Shown here in pieces: positions 17,187-26,010 of a DNA stretch of 64,000 nucleotides. This stretch comes from Hyphomicrobiaceae bacterium (GTDB lineage Bacteria; Pseudomonadota; Alphaproteobacteria; Rhizobiales; Xanthobacteraceae): assembly GCA_947472885.1 (NCBI GenBank), contig CANJBX010000011.1, positions 1 to 64,000 of the forward strand. Direction: 5' to 3'. The notes beneath the pieces were generated by a model. It did not search any database. It worked only from the letters and a program-made list of their open reading frames with translations, and was not told the DNA's origin. Position numbers and translations under genes: made by a program. Within the stretch, counting starts at the first letter, position 1, and each line of letters starts with the position of its first letter.

Positions 17187-18047
17187 ATGCAAGAACGCGT
17201 TACGTTTCAATCCGGCGATGTAACCATCGTTGGCGAGCTTTCGATTCCGGAAAGCGGTAGCACCCGTAAACCCACCGTAATCGTGATGCATGGATTTGGT
17301 GGTCATCGCGATGGGCCGCAGCAGCGCTGGTCGCAGGCGTTCTATACAGGCCTCGGGTACGCGGTCCTGCGATTTGACTTCGAAGGCTGCGGAGAGAGCG
17401 GCGGAGAACGTGGATGGGTGCTGCCATTTCGTCAGGTAAAGAATGCCCTGAGTGCGTTGGATTATCTTTCGCAGCGTCCCGAGATTGACGCTGCGCGCAT
17501 TTGCATGAGCGGAACCAGCTTCGGCGCTTCCGTAGCGGTCTATTGCGCCGGCCTCGACAAGCGGGTTGCCGCCGTGATCGGGCAGGGTGGATGGGCGAGC
17601 GGAGAACAGATGTTCCGCAAGATTCATTCGACTACTGAGAAGTGGGACAAGTTCTGCGAGTTGCTCAAGAAGGGGCGGGCGCGTAAAGCGGTCGACCCGG
17701 TCATCATGGCGCATCGGTACGACTTGATCGTTATCCCGGAACGCCTGCGGCAAAATATCGACAAGCGCTCGATCATGGAATTCCCGCTTGAGATGGCGCT
17801 CGAAACCATGGCCTTCAATCCGGGCGACATGGCGGCGCGCATTGCGCCACGTCCGCTGCTGCTCATGCACAGCGCGCAAGACGAAGTGATCGCTGCCGAC
17901 GGATCAATGGAGCTGTTCAAGCAATCCGGCTATCACGGCGACCTGCACATTATGGGTGGCGTCGACCATTTCATGTTCGGTGAAGACGATACGCGCGTCG
18001 AAGACATCGTGCGGGTCTGGCTGAAGCGTTATTTCCCAGCGCAATAA
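17187..18047 (+). CDS. alpha/beta hydrolase (dienelactone hydrolase/acyl-peptidase-like)
   Basis: The 286-residue protein has VIVMHGFGGHRDGP near residue 31, FDFEGCGESGG, the nucleophile elbow GTSFGA (Ser about residue 112), the acid loop MHSAQDEVI and the histidine in VDHFMFG. It is probably co-transcribed with the preceding binding protein (34-base gap) and ends at the GC-rich terminator at 18068. No signal peptide. The family cleaves esters, amides or lactones; a role in ring-cleavage product or ester processing is inference from the cluster. Confidence 0.87.
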   Translation: MQERVTFQSGDVTIVGELSIPESGSTRKPTVIVMHGFGGHRDGPQQRWSQAFYTGLGYAVLRFDFEGCGESGGERGWVLPFRQVKNALSALDYLSQRPEIDAARICMSGTSFGASVAVYCAGLDKRVAAVIGQGGWASGEQMFRKIHSTTEKWDKFCELLKKGRARKAVDPVIMAHRYDLIVIPERLRQNIDKRSIMEFPLEMALETMAFNPGDMAARIAPRPLLLMHSAQDEVIAADGSMELFKQSGYHGDLHIMGGVDHFMFGEDDTRVEDIVRVWLKRYFPAQ

Positions 18048-18067
18048 TTCGCTGGACGCATAATTCG

Positions 18068-18100
18068 CGGCGGCGGAGCGATCCGCCGCCGTTTGCTTTT
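18068..18100 (+). terminator. intrinsic terminator, 10-bp stem with GCGA loop
   Basis: The arms at 18068-18077 (CGGCGGCGGA) and 18082-18091 are perfectly complementary around a GNRA-type loop and are followed by TTTGCTTTT. It lies 20 bases after the hydrolase stop and before the convergent molybdenum hydroxylase gene. Confidence 0.8.
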
Positions 18101-18102
18101 GC

Positions 18103-20493
18103 CTATGTGCCTTGCAAGTTTGCCTTGGCGGTTTGCAGCACCTCCCAGATAGCCGCCGGCGTGATCGGCATAGGCAGATCGGCAATGCCATATTCCGCCA
18201 GCGCGTCGCAGATTGCGCTCGTCACGGCCGCCGTTACTGGCGCTATGCCACCTTCTCCAGCGCCCTTGACCCGCAACGGATTGAGCGTGGTCGGTGCTTC
18301 CGCACGGTGCACGTTGAATGATGGCACGTCGCTCGCTCGCGCTATGCCGTAATCCATGAACGAGCCGGTGATGACCTGCGAATCCTGGAAACGCACGCCT
18401 TCGAACAATGCCTGTCCGATACCCTGGACGATTCCACCGTGTGTCTGGCCTTCGACAATCATGGGGTTCACGGCAAGGCCGACGTCGTCCACCGTCGAAT
18501 AGCGCTTGATCTCGATCTCACCGCTGGTGGGATCGATCTCGACCTCGCATACCGCACAGCCGCCCGGAAACGCCGGAATGCGGCCGAAGAAGTCTTTCGT
18601 CGCAGTGAGCGGCTGGCGGAGTTCTTCCGGCAAGTCGCCTGAGGCGCATGCGCGGGCGACTTCCAGGATGTTTACCGTGCGCTGCGTATCGCTCACCCGG
18701 AACATGCCGTTGTTGAACACCAGTTCTTCAGGCGCGCATTGCAGCAGTGCGGCGGCGGGCCTGCGCGCGTTGGCGAGAATCTCCGCTGCTGCCTGAACGA
18801 TCAGAGTGCCGGAAATGCGTAAAGAGCGGTCGGAGTGGGTGCCGCCCCCCAGCGTAACAAATGCGCTGTCGCCGAAACGGACGGCAACCTGATCCATCGG
18901 TACGCCGACCTGGTCCGCCATCACCTGCGCGAAGCTCGTCTCGTGGCCTTGGCCGGTGGACTGCGTACCGACGATGACATCGACCTTGCCGGTCGGCAGC
19001 ACGGAAACAATCACGCGCTCGATTGGCGCGCCTACAGGTCCCTCGAGGTGATTGGCAACGCCGATGCCCGCAAGCTTGCCGCGTTTCTTCGCCTCGCGCC
19101 GGCGCGTCTTGAAGCCAGTCCAATCGGCGCGGGAGAGGACTTGCTCCATGTTCCCGAGAAAGTCGCCGGCATCGTAAGTCAGGCCCATGGCGCTGCAAAA
19201 CGGCATATCATGGGGTTCTGCAATATTGCGACGGCGGATTTCAGCGCGATCCATGTTCAGTTCACGCGCGGCGAGATCGAACATGCGCTCAATAAAATGA
19301 TTGGCCTCTGGTCGGCCGGCGCCGCGATATGGCGCGGTCGGGGTCGCATTGGTGACAATGGCGTGGATCAGTCCGTGCGCGACGGGAATTTTATAGACGG
19401 TGGTAAGCATTCGCATTGCGTTTGCGGGCGTAACGTAAGCCACAGTTTGAGCGCCAATTGCGCCGTAGAATTCGACGCGAAGCGCGAGCGCCTTTCCGCG
19501 CTTGTTTAATGCGAGGGTTGCATGGGTGAGGTTGTCGCGGCCCTGGTAGTCGGTGAGGAATGCCTCCGAGCGTGTGCTGTTCCAGCGCACGGCGCGCCCG
19601 ATGCGCTTTGCCGCCCAGAGCACAATGACCTGCTCGGAATAGACGTAAGTCCTTGGACCGAAACCGCCCCCGACGTCGGGGCAAATCACGCGTAACTTGC
19701 TCTTGTCGACGCCGAGTGCCGGGGCGATGGACATTTGCAGCTTGGTGACGCCCTGGTTGCCGGAAATAAGGCAGTACTCACCGCTGGACTCATTGTAAGT
19801 GCCGATCGCCGCGCGCGGCTCAAGCTGACAATTGGCTATCCGGTTGGTGTCGAACGTGTGGCGCACGAGGTGCGGAGCCTTGGCGAACGCCTGGTCTACC
19901 GCAGCAGCGTCACCTGCGTCGTAAGTCAGGCAATTGTTGCGCGGGATGTCCGGCCAGATCTGGGGCGCGTCCTCCCTGATTGCTTCTGCAATCGAGGTCG
20001 CTGCCGTCAGCGGCGTATACTGAACATCGACTGCCTCGGCGGCATCATGCGCTTGCGCCATGGTCTTTGCGATTACGGCCGCAACCGGCTCACCGAGATA
20101 ACGTGCGGCGTCGATCGCCAGCGGCCAGTGCTTTTGTTCGCGGATCATACGATCGCCTTGCGGCGTAAAAGCGCGCTTTCGCACATCAATGGCGTCCGCG
20201 GGGTTCGGAACATGATCGATCGGCAGGCAACCGTCTTCCGAATAATCCTTACCGGTCAGAACAGTCATGACGCCGGGCATCGCGGATGCGGCCTCGCTGT
20301 CGATACCCATAATCCTGGCGTGCGAGTGCGGGGAGCGCACAAAGACGCAGTACACTTCACCGTCGATACGGGTATCGTCGGTGTACTTGCCCCGACCTGT
20401 GATAAAACGAAGGTCTTCAACACGAAGGATCGAGCGGCCGATATAAGGCTGCTGATTGGAGTCTGATGTGCCGGTATCCGCGTCTGGCATCAA
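18103..20493 (-). CDS. xanthine dehydrogenase/CoxL-family molybdopterin-binding large subunit (orphan)
   Basis: The 796-residue protein has the large-subunit layout: GRGKYTDDTRIDGEVYCVFVRSPHSHARI at the N-terminus, DVGGGFGPRTYVYSEQ for cofactor binding, PYRGAGRPEANHFIERM, which replaces the CO-dehydrogenase AYxCSFR loop, and the catalytic-glutamate segment KGAGEGGIAP near the end. The form-II loop argues for hydroxylation of an aromatic or heterocyclic carbon rather than CO oxidation. No small iron-sulfur or FAD subunit genes are adjacent, although this enzyme class normally needs both; they may be encoded elsewhere. It is the last gene after livF-livMG-livH on this strand, 19 bases after livH. 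Confidence 0.92.
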   Translation of the reverse strand: MMPDADTGTSDSNQQPYIGRSILRVEDLRFITGRGKYTDDTRIDGEVYCVFVRSPHSHARIMGIDSEAASAMPGVMTVLTGKDYSEDGCLPIDHVPNPADAIDVRKRAFTPQGDRMIREQKHWPLAIDAARYLGEPVAAVIAKTMAQAHDAAEAVDVQYTPLTAATSIAEAIREDAPQIWPDIPRNNCLTYDAGDAAAVDQAFAKAPHLVRHTFDTNRIANCQLEPRAAIGTYNESSGEYCLISGNQGVTKLQMSIAPALGVDKSKLRVICPDVGGGFGPRTYVYSEQVIVLWAAKRIGRAVRWNSTRSEAFLTDYQGRDNLTHATLALNKRGKALALRVEFYGAIGAQTVAYVTPANAMRMLTTVYKIPVAHGLIHAIVTNATPTAPYRGAGRPEANHFIERMFDLAARELNMDRAEIRRRNIAEPHDMPFCSAMGLTYDAGDFLGNMEQVLSRADWTGFKTRRREAKKRGKLAGIGVANHLEGPVGAPIERVIVSVLPTGKVDVIVGTQSTGQGHETSFAQVMADQVGVPMDQVAVRFGDSAFVTLGGGTHSDRSLRISGTLIVQAAAEILANARRPAAALLQCAPEELVFNNGMFRVSDTQRTVNILEVARACASGDLPEELRQPLTATKDFFGRIPAFPGGCAVCEVEIDPTSGEIEIKRYSTVDDVGLAVNPMIVEGQTHGGIVQGIGQALFEGVRFQDSQVITGSFMDYGIARASDVPSFNVHRAEAPTTLNPLRVKGAGEGGIAPVTAAVTSAICDALAEYGIADLPMPITPAAIWEVLQTAKANLQGT

Positions 20494-20512
20494 CGTACTT
20501 CCCGTGTTTGCG

Positions 20513-21388
20513 TCAGACTTTGACCACCTGTACTTCGCCGACCAGTCCGGTGGGGCGGAAGATCAGGATGAAGTAAAGGATCGAAAGTGTAATGAGATCC
20601 TTGAAATCTGAACTGAGGTAGGTGCTTGACAGCGTCTCAGCGAGGCCAAGCACAAGTCCGCCAATGACGGCGCCCCCAAGTGTCCCAAGTCCGCCGAGCG
20701 CAGCCGCCGCAAAGCCCTTGATACCCAGAGAAAAGCCGAAATTCGCGTTCACAAATGTAAGCGGGCCGATGAGGAAACTTGCCAGGGTCGCCATCAATCC
20801 GGCTATGGCGAAGGCTTCCGCAATATAGCGGCTGACTTGAATGCCCAGCATCATGGCCATGTCGGGGTCGCGAGCGGCCGCCTTCAGCGCCTTACCGTGC
20901 AGCGTCCGGTTAAGCACGAAGTGAAACAGCACCAGGAAAACTGCGGTGGCGCCGATTGCGGTGAGCTGGCTAGGATCGAGGCGCAGGCTGCCGAATTCGA
21001 CATGCGCGCTTTCAAACAGACTGGGAAAGGGCCGGGTTTCCGCGCCAAAAATAAGCTGTCCAGCGTTCGACGTGATGATCGCTACGGCAACAATGCTGAG
21101 TATCCACGCGATGTTCGATTCCTCACGCGGCAGTGGACGTACCGCGATGCGTTCGATCACGACCGCAAGCAGGGCGATCAAGATGACGGCGCCGGCAAGT
21201 CCCAGAAAGTAAGGCCAGTGCCAGGTCACGATCAATGAAACACTGAGCAGGCCCGCAAACATCACGAGATCGCCCTGGCCGAAGTTGACGACGCGACGAG
21301 CCGCGTAAACCACATTGATGGCGAGCGCGGTCAGCGCGTAAATGCTGCCGACGGCTAGTCCGGTAATTGCTACGGATAGTAGCTCCAC
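20513..21388 (-). CDS. livH: branched-chain-type ABC transporter permease LivH
   Basis: The 291-residue protein is a membrane permease with about eight hydrophobic segments and the LivH patterns GSIYALTALAINVVY, FGQGDLVMF and KGFAAAALGGLGTLGGAVIGGLVLG. It forms the inner-membrane channel with the LivM part of the fusion protein encoded just upstream (33-base gap). The order livF, livMG, livH, molybdenum hydroxylase on one strand indicates one transcript. Ligands of this importer class include aromatic acids, and the block suggests one here. Confidence 0.92.
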   Translation of the reverse strand: MELLSVAITGLAVGSIYALTALAINVVYAARRVVNFGQGDLVMFAGLLSVSLIVTWHWPYFLGLAGAVILIALLAVVIERIAVRPLPREESNIAWILSIVAVAIITSNAGQLIFGAETRPFPSLFESAHVEFGSLRLDPSQLTAIGATAVFLVLFHFVLNRTLHGKALKAAARDPDMAMMLGIQVSRYIAEAFAIAGLMATLASFLIGPLTFVNANFGFSLGIKGFAAAALGGLGTLGGAVIGGLVLGLAETLSSTYLSSDFKDLITLSILYFILIFRPTGLVGEVQVVKV

Positions 21389-21421
21389 GTTACCGGCCCT
21401 TCTGCATCTGCGCCGGAGGGA

Positions 21422-23266
21422 TCATGCCGCCGCTCCTGCAGCCTTACCGAGATAAGCTTCCTGCACCGCAGCGTTATTGCGAATTTCCTGCGGCGTTCCT
21501 TCGGCAAGCACAGAGCCCCGGTTGAGGACGGTGATGCGGTCGCAAACGCGCATCACGACGTCCATGTGGTGTTCGATCAGCAAGATGCCGAGACCCTTGG
21601 TGCGCAGGTTCTCCAGCAACGTACAGAGGCTCATGCTTTCCTCGTGAGACAGCCCGGCGGCAGGCTCATCGAGAATGAGAATTGAGGGATGCGAAGCAAG
21701 GGCACGGGCAATCTCGAGTTGCCGCTGATTGCCTTGGGAAAGATCACCGGCGCGCTGGCCTAATAACCCGGAAAAGCCGAGAGCCGTCGCCAACGAACCG
21801 CTCTCATTCGCCGCTGCGCCGTTGACGCGCGCGTTGCCGGGCGTTCCGAACATCGCGGAAACCAGGCTGCCGGGCCGATGATAAAACTGGCTGGCACTGA
21901 GGTTTTCTTCGACTGTAAGGTCAGAAAAAAGCCGTGGCGTCTGAAATGTCCGAACGATGCCTGCCTGTGCGATGGCCGCCGTCGATAATTTTTGGATTAC
22001 ACGATCGCCAAGTTTTACGGTTCCGGCATCGGGAACATAGAAGCCCGTCAGGACGTTGACCAGCGTGCTCTTTCCGGATCCGTTCGGACCGATCATCCCA
22101 CGTATCATGCCGGGGCGGACTTCAACCGCGGCATTCGATAATGCAACAACGCCGCCGAACTTCTTGACGATATTGGTCGCCGATAAAGTTGGGTGTTCGT
22201 CGCCACCTGTCCGTGTGAGCGACGGCAGATTGAGCGATTGAGGTGCGGCTGCAGACTGGACAGGGGGGTGAGCACTCAACTTCTTCCGCCGCCAGCGAGC
22301 GAAAATGTCCTGCGGCTGTGTCAGTCCTTTCGGCATTTGCGTGATGGCGACCAGCAAAATCCCTCCAAGCACCAGCAGGTGATATTTCTGGAAATCGCTG
22401 AGCATTTGCGGGACGATGGTGAGAACGCACGCGCCGACCAACGGTCCCCACAACGTGCCGATGCCACCGAGAACAAGCATCAGGACCAGCACGAAGGAAG
22501 CAAGGATACCGCTGATGTCCGGGCTGATATAATTTGTTGAATGCGCATAAAGGCCGCCGGCCAGACCCATCATTAGTGACGAGACAAAAAAGATCGCTAT
22601 CTTTAGCCCGACCGTATTTATGCCAAGGCTTTTCGCAGCGAGTTCGCTGTCTCGCATCGCAATCGCGGCGCGGCCCCATTGCGAGTTACGAAACGATGCC
22701 GTGCAGTAGATCGCGAGCACGGCGCAGGCTGCGATGAGCGCCAGCATCTGTGTCTCGCTTAGTGAATAGCTGCCGATGGTGATAGGCGGGATGGCGGGGA
22801 GGCCGACCGGCCCGCCTGTGATGTTGCCGCCCAGTATTAACACCTGCTCGGCGACAACATTGAACGCGATCGAGACCATGGCAAGATATGAACCGGCCAG
22901 CCGCAAGGCCGGCAATGCCGAGAGAATGCCGACCAGGCCAGCCAGCAGGGCACCGAGCGGCCATGCGATCAGGAACGGAATGCCGAAATGCATAACGCCG
23001 ACTGCGGAGCCGTAAGCGCCAACGGCGAAAATCGCGGCTGCGGCAATCGAAGCCTGGCCAGCGTATCCCAACAGGATATTGAGTGCGTATACGACGATGA
23101 TATTGAGCAGCGTCAGCCGCGCTAAATAAGTGACATATCGATCCTGCACCAGCAGGCTCACGGCAACTGCGGCACCCATCGCGATCGCGAGGACGATGTA
23201 ACGGCGCCGCGCGGCGCGGACGGCATGTTCGATGCCGTTTTTTGCAAGCGGATCAGACGACGGCAT
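21422..23266 (-). CDS. fused ABC transporter permease-ATPase (LivM-LivG)
   Basis: The 614-residue protein joins a LivM permease (residues about 25-335, around ten hydrophobic segments, NILLGYAGQASIAAAAIFAVGAYG) to a LivG ATPase. The ATPase part has Walker A GPNGSGKSTL, signature LSQGNQRQLEIARAL and Walker B ILILDEPAAGLS, and ends with EAYLGKAA. The start at 23266 is chosen because it overlaps the livF stop by 14 bases and begins MPSSDPLAKNG; longer starts would intrude far into livF. LivM-LivG fusions occur in proteobacterial aromatic-acid importers. The overlap suggests coupled translation. Confidence 0.92.
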   Translation of the reverse strand: MPSSDPLAKNGIEHAVRAARRRYIVLAIAMGAAVAVSLLVQDRYVTYLARLTLLNIIVVYALNILLGYAGQASIAAAAIFAVGAYGSAVGVMHFGIPFLIAWPLGALLAGLVGILSALPALRLAGSYLAMVSIAFNVVAEQVLILGGNITGGPVGLPAIPPITIGSYSLSETQMLALIAACAVLAIYCTASFRNSQWGRAAIAMRDSELAAKSLGINTVGLKIAIFFVSSLMMGLAGGLYAHSTNYISPDISGILASFVLVLMLVLGGIGTLWGPLVGACVLTIVPQMLSDFQKYHLLVLGGILLVAITQMPKGLTQPQDIFARWRRKKLSAHPPVQSAAAPQSLNLPSLTRTGGDEHPTLSATNIVKKFGGVVALSNAAVEVRPGMIRGMIGPNGSGKSTLVNVLTGFYVPDAGTVKLGDRVIQKLSTAAIAQAGIVRTFQTPRLFSDLTVEENLSASQFYHRPGSLVSAMFGTPGNARVNGAAANESGSLATALGFSGLLGQRAGDLSQGNQRQLEIARALASHPSILILDEPAAGLSHEESMSLCTLLENLRTKGLGILLIEHHMDVVMRVCDRITVLNRGSVLAEGTPQEIRNNAAVQEAYLGKAAGAAA

Positions 23267-24005
23267 CGGCTTGCGTTCCAAGGTATGCGCGCTGAATGCC
23301 TGCCTGCTCGATAAGGGTCTTGCCGTCGCCTTGCATGACGATGGCGCCCTGATTGAGAACGTAGCCACGATCGGCAATCGAGAGTGCTTTGTAGGCAAGC
23401 TGCTCGACGAGCAGGATGGTCATTCCCTTGCGCCGTTCTTCGGCGAGCGTCTCGAATACCTGTTCGGTCACGGCGGGTGCAAGACCAACGCTTGGTTCGT
23501 CCAGCATCAGGAGCTTCGGTTTTCCGATCAACGCGCGGGCGATGGCAAGCATTTGCTGTTCGCCTCCTGAGAGGACGCCGGCCAGGCTTTTGCGACGCTC
23601 GCCCAGATTGGGAAATCGCTCGAAATACGATTCCATCTCAGTGCGGATGGTTTTTCGTTCGTCAGTGCCCGCGCGCATGTACGCACCCAGTAACAAATTG
23701 TCTTCGGTCGTCTGGTCGGGAAACACATGCCGGTTTTCAGGAACATGAAGAACGCCTAGCTTTGCGACTTCAGGGGCGGTCAGCCGATCGATGCGCACGC
23801 CATTGTGGCGAATTTCGCCGGCCATCGGAATGATGAGGCTGGAAATAGTGCGCAGCAGCGTTGTCTTGCCCGCGCCGTTTGCGCCGACGACGGCGACCAG
23901 CTCGCCCGCGCCAACCGTCAGGTTGATGTCGCGGAGGACCTGAGAGTGCCCATAGCCGGCAACAAGTCCCGAGATGTGGAGGACAGGCGGTGGGGCGAGG
24001 GCCAT
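23253..24005 (-). CDS. livF: ABC transporter ATP-binding protein LivF
   Basis: The 250-residue ATPase has Walker A GANGAGKTTLL (residues about 36-46), the LivF-typical HVPENRHVFPDQTTEDNLLLGAY, signature LSGGEQQMLAIARAL and Walker B LLMLDEPSVGLAP. It pairs with the ATPase half of the LivM-LivG fusion to energise import. It is the first gene of the reverse-strand transport operon, divergent from the Rieske oxygenase gene, so the 309-base spacer between them should carry both promoters. Confidence 0.93.
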   Translation of the reverse strand: MALAPPPVLHISGLVAGYGHSQVLRDINLTVGAGELVAVVGANGAGKTTLLRTISSLIIPMAGEIRHNGVRIDRLTAPEVAKLGVLHVPENRHVFPDQTTEDNLLLGAYMRAGTDERKTIRTEMESYFERFPNLGERRKSLAGVLSGGEQQMLAIARALIGKPKLLMLDEPSVGLAPAVTEQVFETLAEERRKGMTILLVEQLAYKALSIADRGYVLNQGAIVMQGDGKTLIEQAGIQRAYLGTQADAVV

Positions 24006-24314
24006 ATGGCGGGTTAGCTTTGCTTGTTAACGTCCCAGCTTGATACTGTCTTGGGGATGGGCGATCAATGCTGCGGGCCTGCGCTTTACTGCCGCCCGGA
24101 GTTCACGGATGCATGGCTCAGAGCGGTCGCTGTTTTTTGCCGAACGGGTTGTATGCGATAGTGACTAAACGCAGCGGTGCAGTGCATGTCCGGCGCGCTC
24201 TCATGCTGGACAAACGCTGGGCTGGAGTGCCATTTTCAAGGACTGGCACGCAATTCGAGTGCGCATGAGAGTGCGGCGCAACAATCGCGACGCGTGTCTA
24301 TCAGGAGGATCCTA
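24006..24314. other. divergent promoter region between livF and the Rieske oxygenase
   Basis: No gene is recognisable. The right half carries the nested inverted repeats at 24194-24275 and the AGGAGG ribosome site at 24303-24308. No confident -35/-10 pair could be chosen. Confidence 0.5.
24194..24275 (+). promoter_or_regulatory. nested hairpin leader or operator before the Rieske oxygenase
   Basis: An outer 13-pair stem (24194-24206 with 24263-24275, core CTCTCATGC/GCATGAGAG, one G-T pair) encloses an inner perfect stem (GTGCCA 24227-24232, TGGCAC 24244-24249). The whole lies 40 bases before the ATG at 24315. It could fold in the mRNA as a leader or serve as a two-part operator. It matches no riboswitch that I can name. 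Confidence 0.45.
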
Positions 24315-25631
24315 ATGATCACCGCAGAACAGAACCGTCTACTCACCCAGGTAGGGCCGGGTACCGCGATGGGCGGGATGATGCGGCGCTTCTGGTTGCC
24401 AGTTTGCACGTCGGCACAACTTCCGAAGCCTGACTGCCCGCCTTTGCATGTCCGTTTGCTTGGCGAGAATTTCGTGGCTTTCAGGATTAGCAGCGGCGAA
24501 GTCGGCATGCTCGAGGAATACTGCATGCACCGGCGCGCCTCGCTGGTACTCGGCCGCGTCGAAGACAACGGTATCCGCTGTCTTTACCACGGCTGGAAGT
24601 TCGGCGTGGACGGTACCGTGCAGGAAACGCCGAACCACTGCGACGATCGATTCAAGGCCAGCATTCGCGCGCCGGCTTATCCGGCGCGGGAGGCGGGTGG
24701 CTTGGTCTGGGCCTATATCGGTCCACAGGAACTTCAACCCCCGTTCCAGCCCTATGCTTTCTTCGATGGCCACGATGCCAACCGGTGCATCTTCCGTGTC
24801 AATACGCCGGCGAATTACCTGCAGCTTTACGAAGGCGGAACGGATTCCTCACACGTAGGCATCCTGCACTGCAATCTCGCCAACCCTGACTGGAAGGACA
24901 AGGCGTCGTTTGTGCCAGACGCAAGCGATTATTCATCCGTGGCGATGGCCGTCGGCGACAATGCCCCGGATATCGACCTTGAGAATACGCCGTATGGATT
25001 TCACTACGCAGCCCGGCGCGATGGGCCGGTGCTTGACGATGGCACGACTACCGACAGCGTGCGCGTCACCGCCGTGATCCTGCCGACTGGGCGCATCATT
25101 CCGATTGCGCAATATCAGTTTTTCATCTTCGAAGTACCGCAGGACGATTTCAAGACCAGCACGTACATTGTCGCGCACGGCCCCAAGCCGTTTGATCGCG
25201 CTAAGATGCGCGTCGTGCTTGGACTGAATAACGAAAAGCTGTGGACCGAGCGCGACAGCGAATATCTTGCGACTCCTGAAAATCGATTTGGCCAGGATGT
25301 AAGTCGGATGGGCGAAACTTGGTCCGGCCTGGAAGGGCTGGTGCCGGAAGATGCAAGTATCGGCGTATCGATGGGGCCAATCGTCGAACGGCACAAGGAA
25401 ATGCTCGTTGCCGCCGATTCCGCGGTAGTGCGTCTTCGCAATCGATTGTTGGATTCGCTGAAACTGCACGGCGCCGGAAAGAATCCGCTTGGACTTTCGA
25501 TTACGGATTATTCGAAGGTTCGCAGTCTTGCCGATACGAATGTTGCCAAGGGCAAGCGCTGGCAGGAACTTTTGCCCGACAATCTGGGCAATACGCAGGA
25601 TATCAAGACCAAAGAGTTGGCCGGCATCTAA
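24315..25631 (+). CDS. Rieske-type aromatic ring-hydroxylating oxygenase alpha subunit (phthalate dioxygenase-like)
   Basis: The 438-residue protein starts at an ATG with a perfect AGGAGG. The Rieske [2Fe-2S] site is C70, H72 (CMH) and C89, H92 (CLYHGWKF). The catalytic domain has GGTDSSHVGILHC, typical of the phthalate 4,5-dioxygenase group, whose histidines bind the mononuclear iron. Such enzymes hydroxylate or O-demethylate aromatic acids with electrons from a separate reductase, which is not encoded here. It is divergent from livF and sits at the right end of the palindrome-bracketed block, whose second palindrome follows 73 bases after its stop. Confidence 0.92.
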   Translation: MITAEQNRLLTQVGPGTAMGGMMRRFWLPVCTSAQLPKPDCPPLHVRLLGENFVAFRISSGEVGMLEEYCMHRRASLVLGRVEDNGIRCLYHGWKFGVDGTVQETPNHCDDRFKASIRAPAYPAREAGGLVWAYIGPQELQPPFQPYAFFDGHDANRCIFRVNTPANYLQLYEGGTDSSHVGILHCNLANPDWKDKASFVPDASDYSSVAMAVGDNAPDIDLENTPYGFHYAARRDGPVLDDGTTTDSVRVTAVILPTGRIIPIAQYQFFIFEVPQDDFKTSTYIVAHGPKPFDRAKMRVVLGLNNEKLWTERDSEYLATPENRFGQDVSRMGETWSGLEGLVPEDASIGVSMGPIVERHKEMLVAADSAVVRLRNRLLDSLKLHGAGKNPLGLSITDYSKVRSLADTNVAKGKRWQELLPDNLGNTQDIKTKELAGI

Positions 25632-25704
25632 CAACGGAAAGGCCGCGATCTGGGCTTGGGCCAGGGCGCCTGCGTGCAGGGTTGCGGTCGGCACCTTTCG
25701 ACAG

Positions 25705-25734
25705 AACTTCCGAGAATCCCCCTTCTCGGAAGTT
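25705..25734. repeat. 30-bp palindrome, right copy (12-bp arms, 6-base loop)
   Basis: The arms are identical to the copy at 12383-12412, and the loop (TCCCCC) differs. Conserved arms with a varied loop point to selection on, or copying of, the hairpin itself. The two copies enclose 13.3 kb of transport and aromatic-catabolism genes. Confidence 0.85.
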
Positions 25735-26010
25735 AGACAGCGCACCAGGGCTCCGGCCCTTTAGCCAAATATCTAACGCTGATCGATGCAACGGGTGGCA
25801 TTTCCACCTTTCCTAAGAAGCGTCCTTTATTCCGCTTCCCATGTGCTTCCCGCCTGAGATCAGCTCCGATCAAGGCCCAAGCTAGTTTAATGATATCTTT
25901 GGCACCTTTTTGCTTGGCGAGATGTGATTGTTGATCACGTGATGCCGTGTACATTCGATCACGGGTCAATTAGTGCAGCCGGTCTGTTGGTGGGAAAGTC
26001 TGTCTGCGTG

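Noticed and set aside
24241-24260. Sigma54-like TGGCACG element before the Rieske gene
   Set aside because: The -12 part (TTGCA) is not present at the right spacing, and the TGGCAC is one arm of the hairpin.
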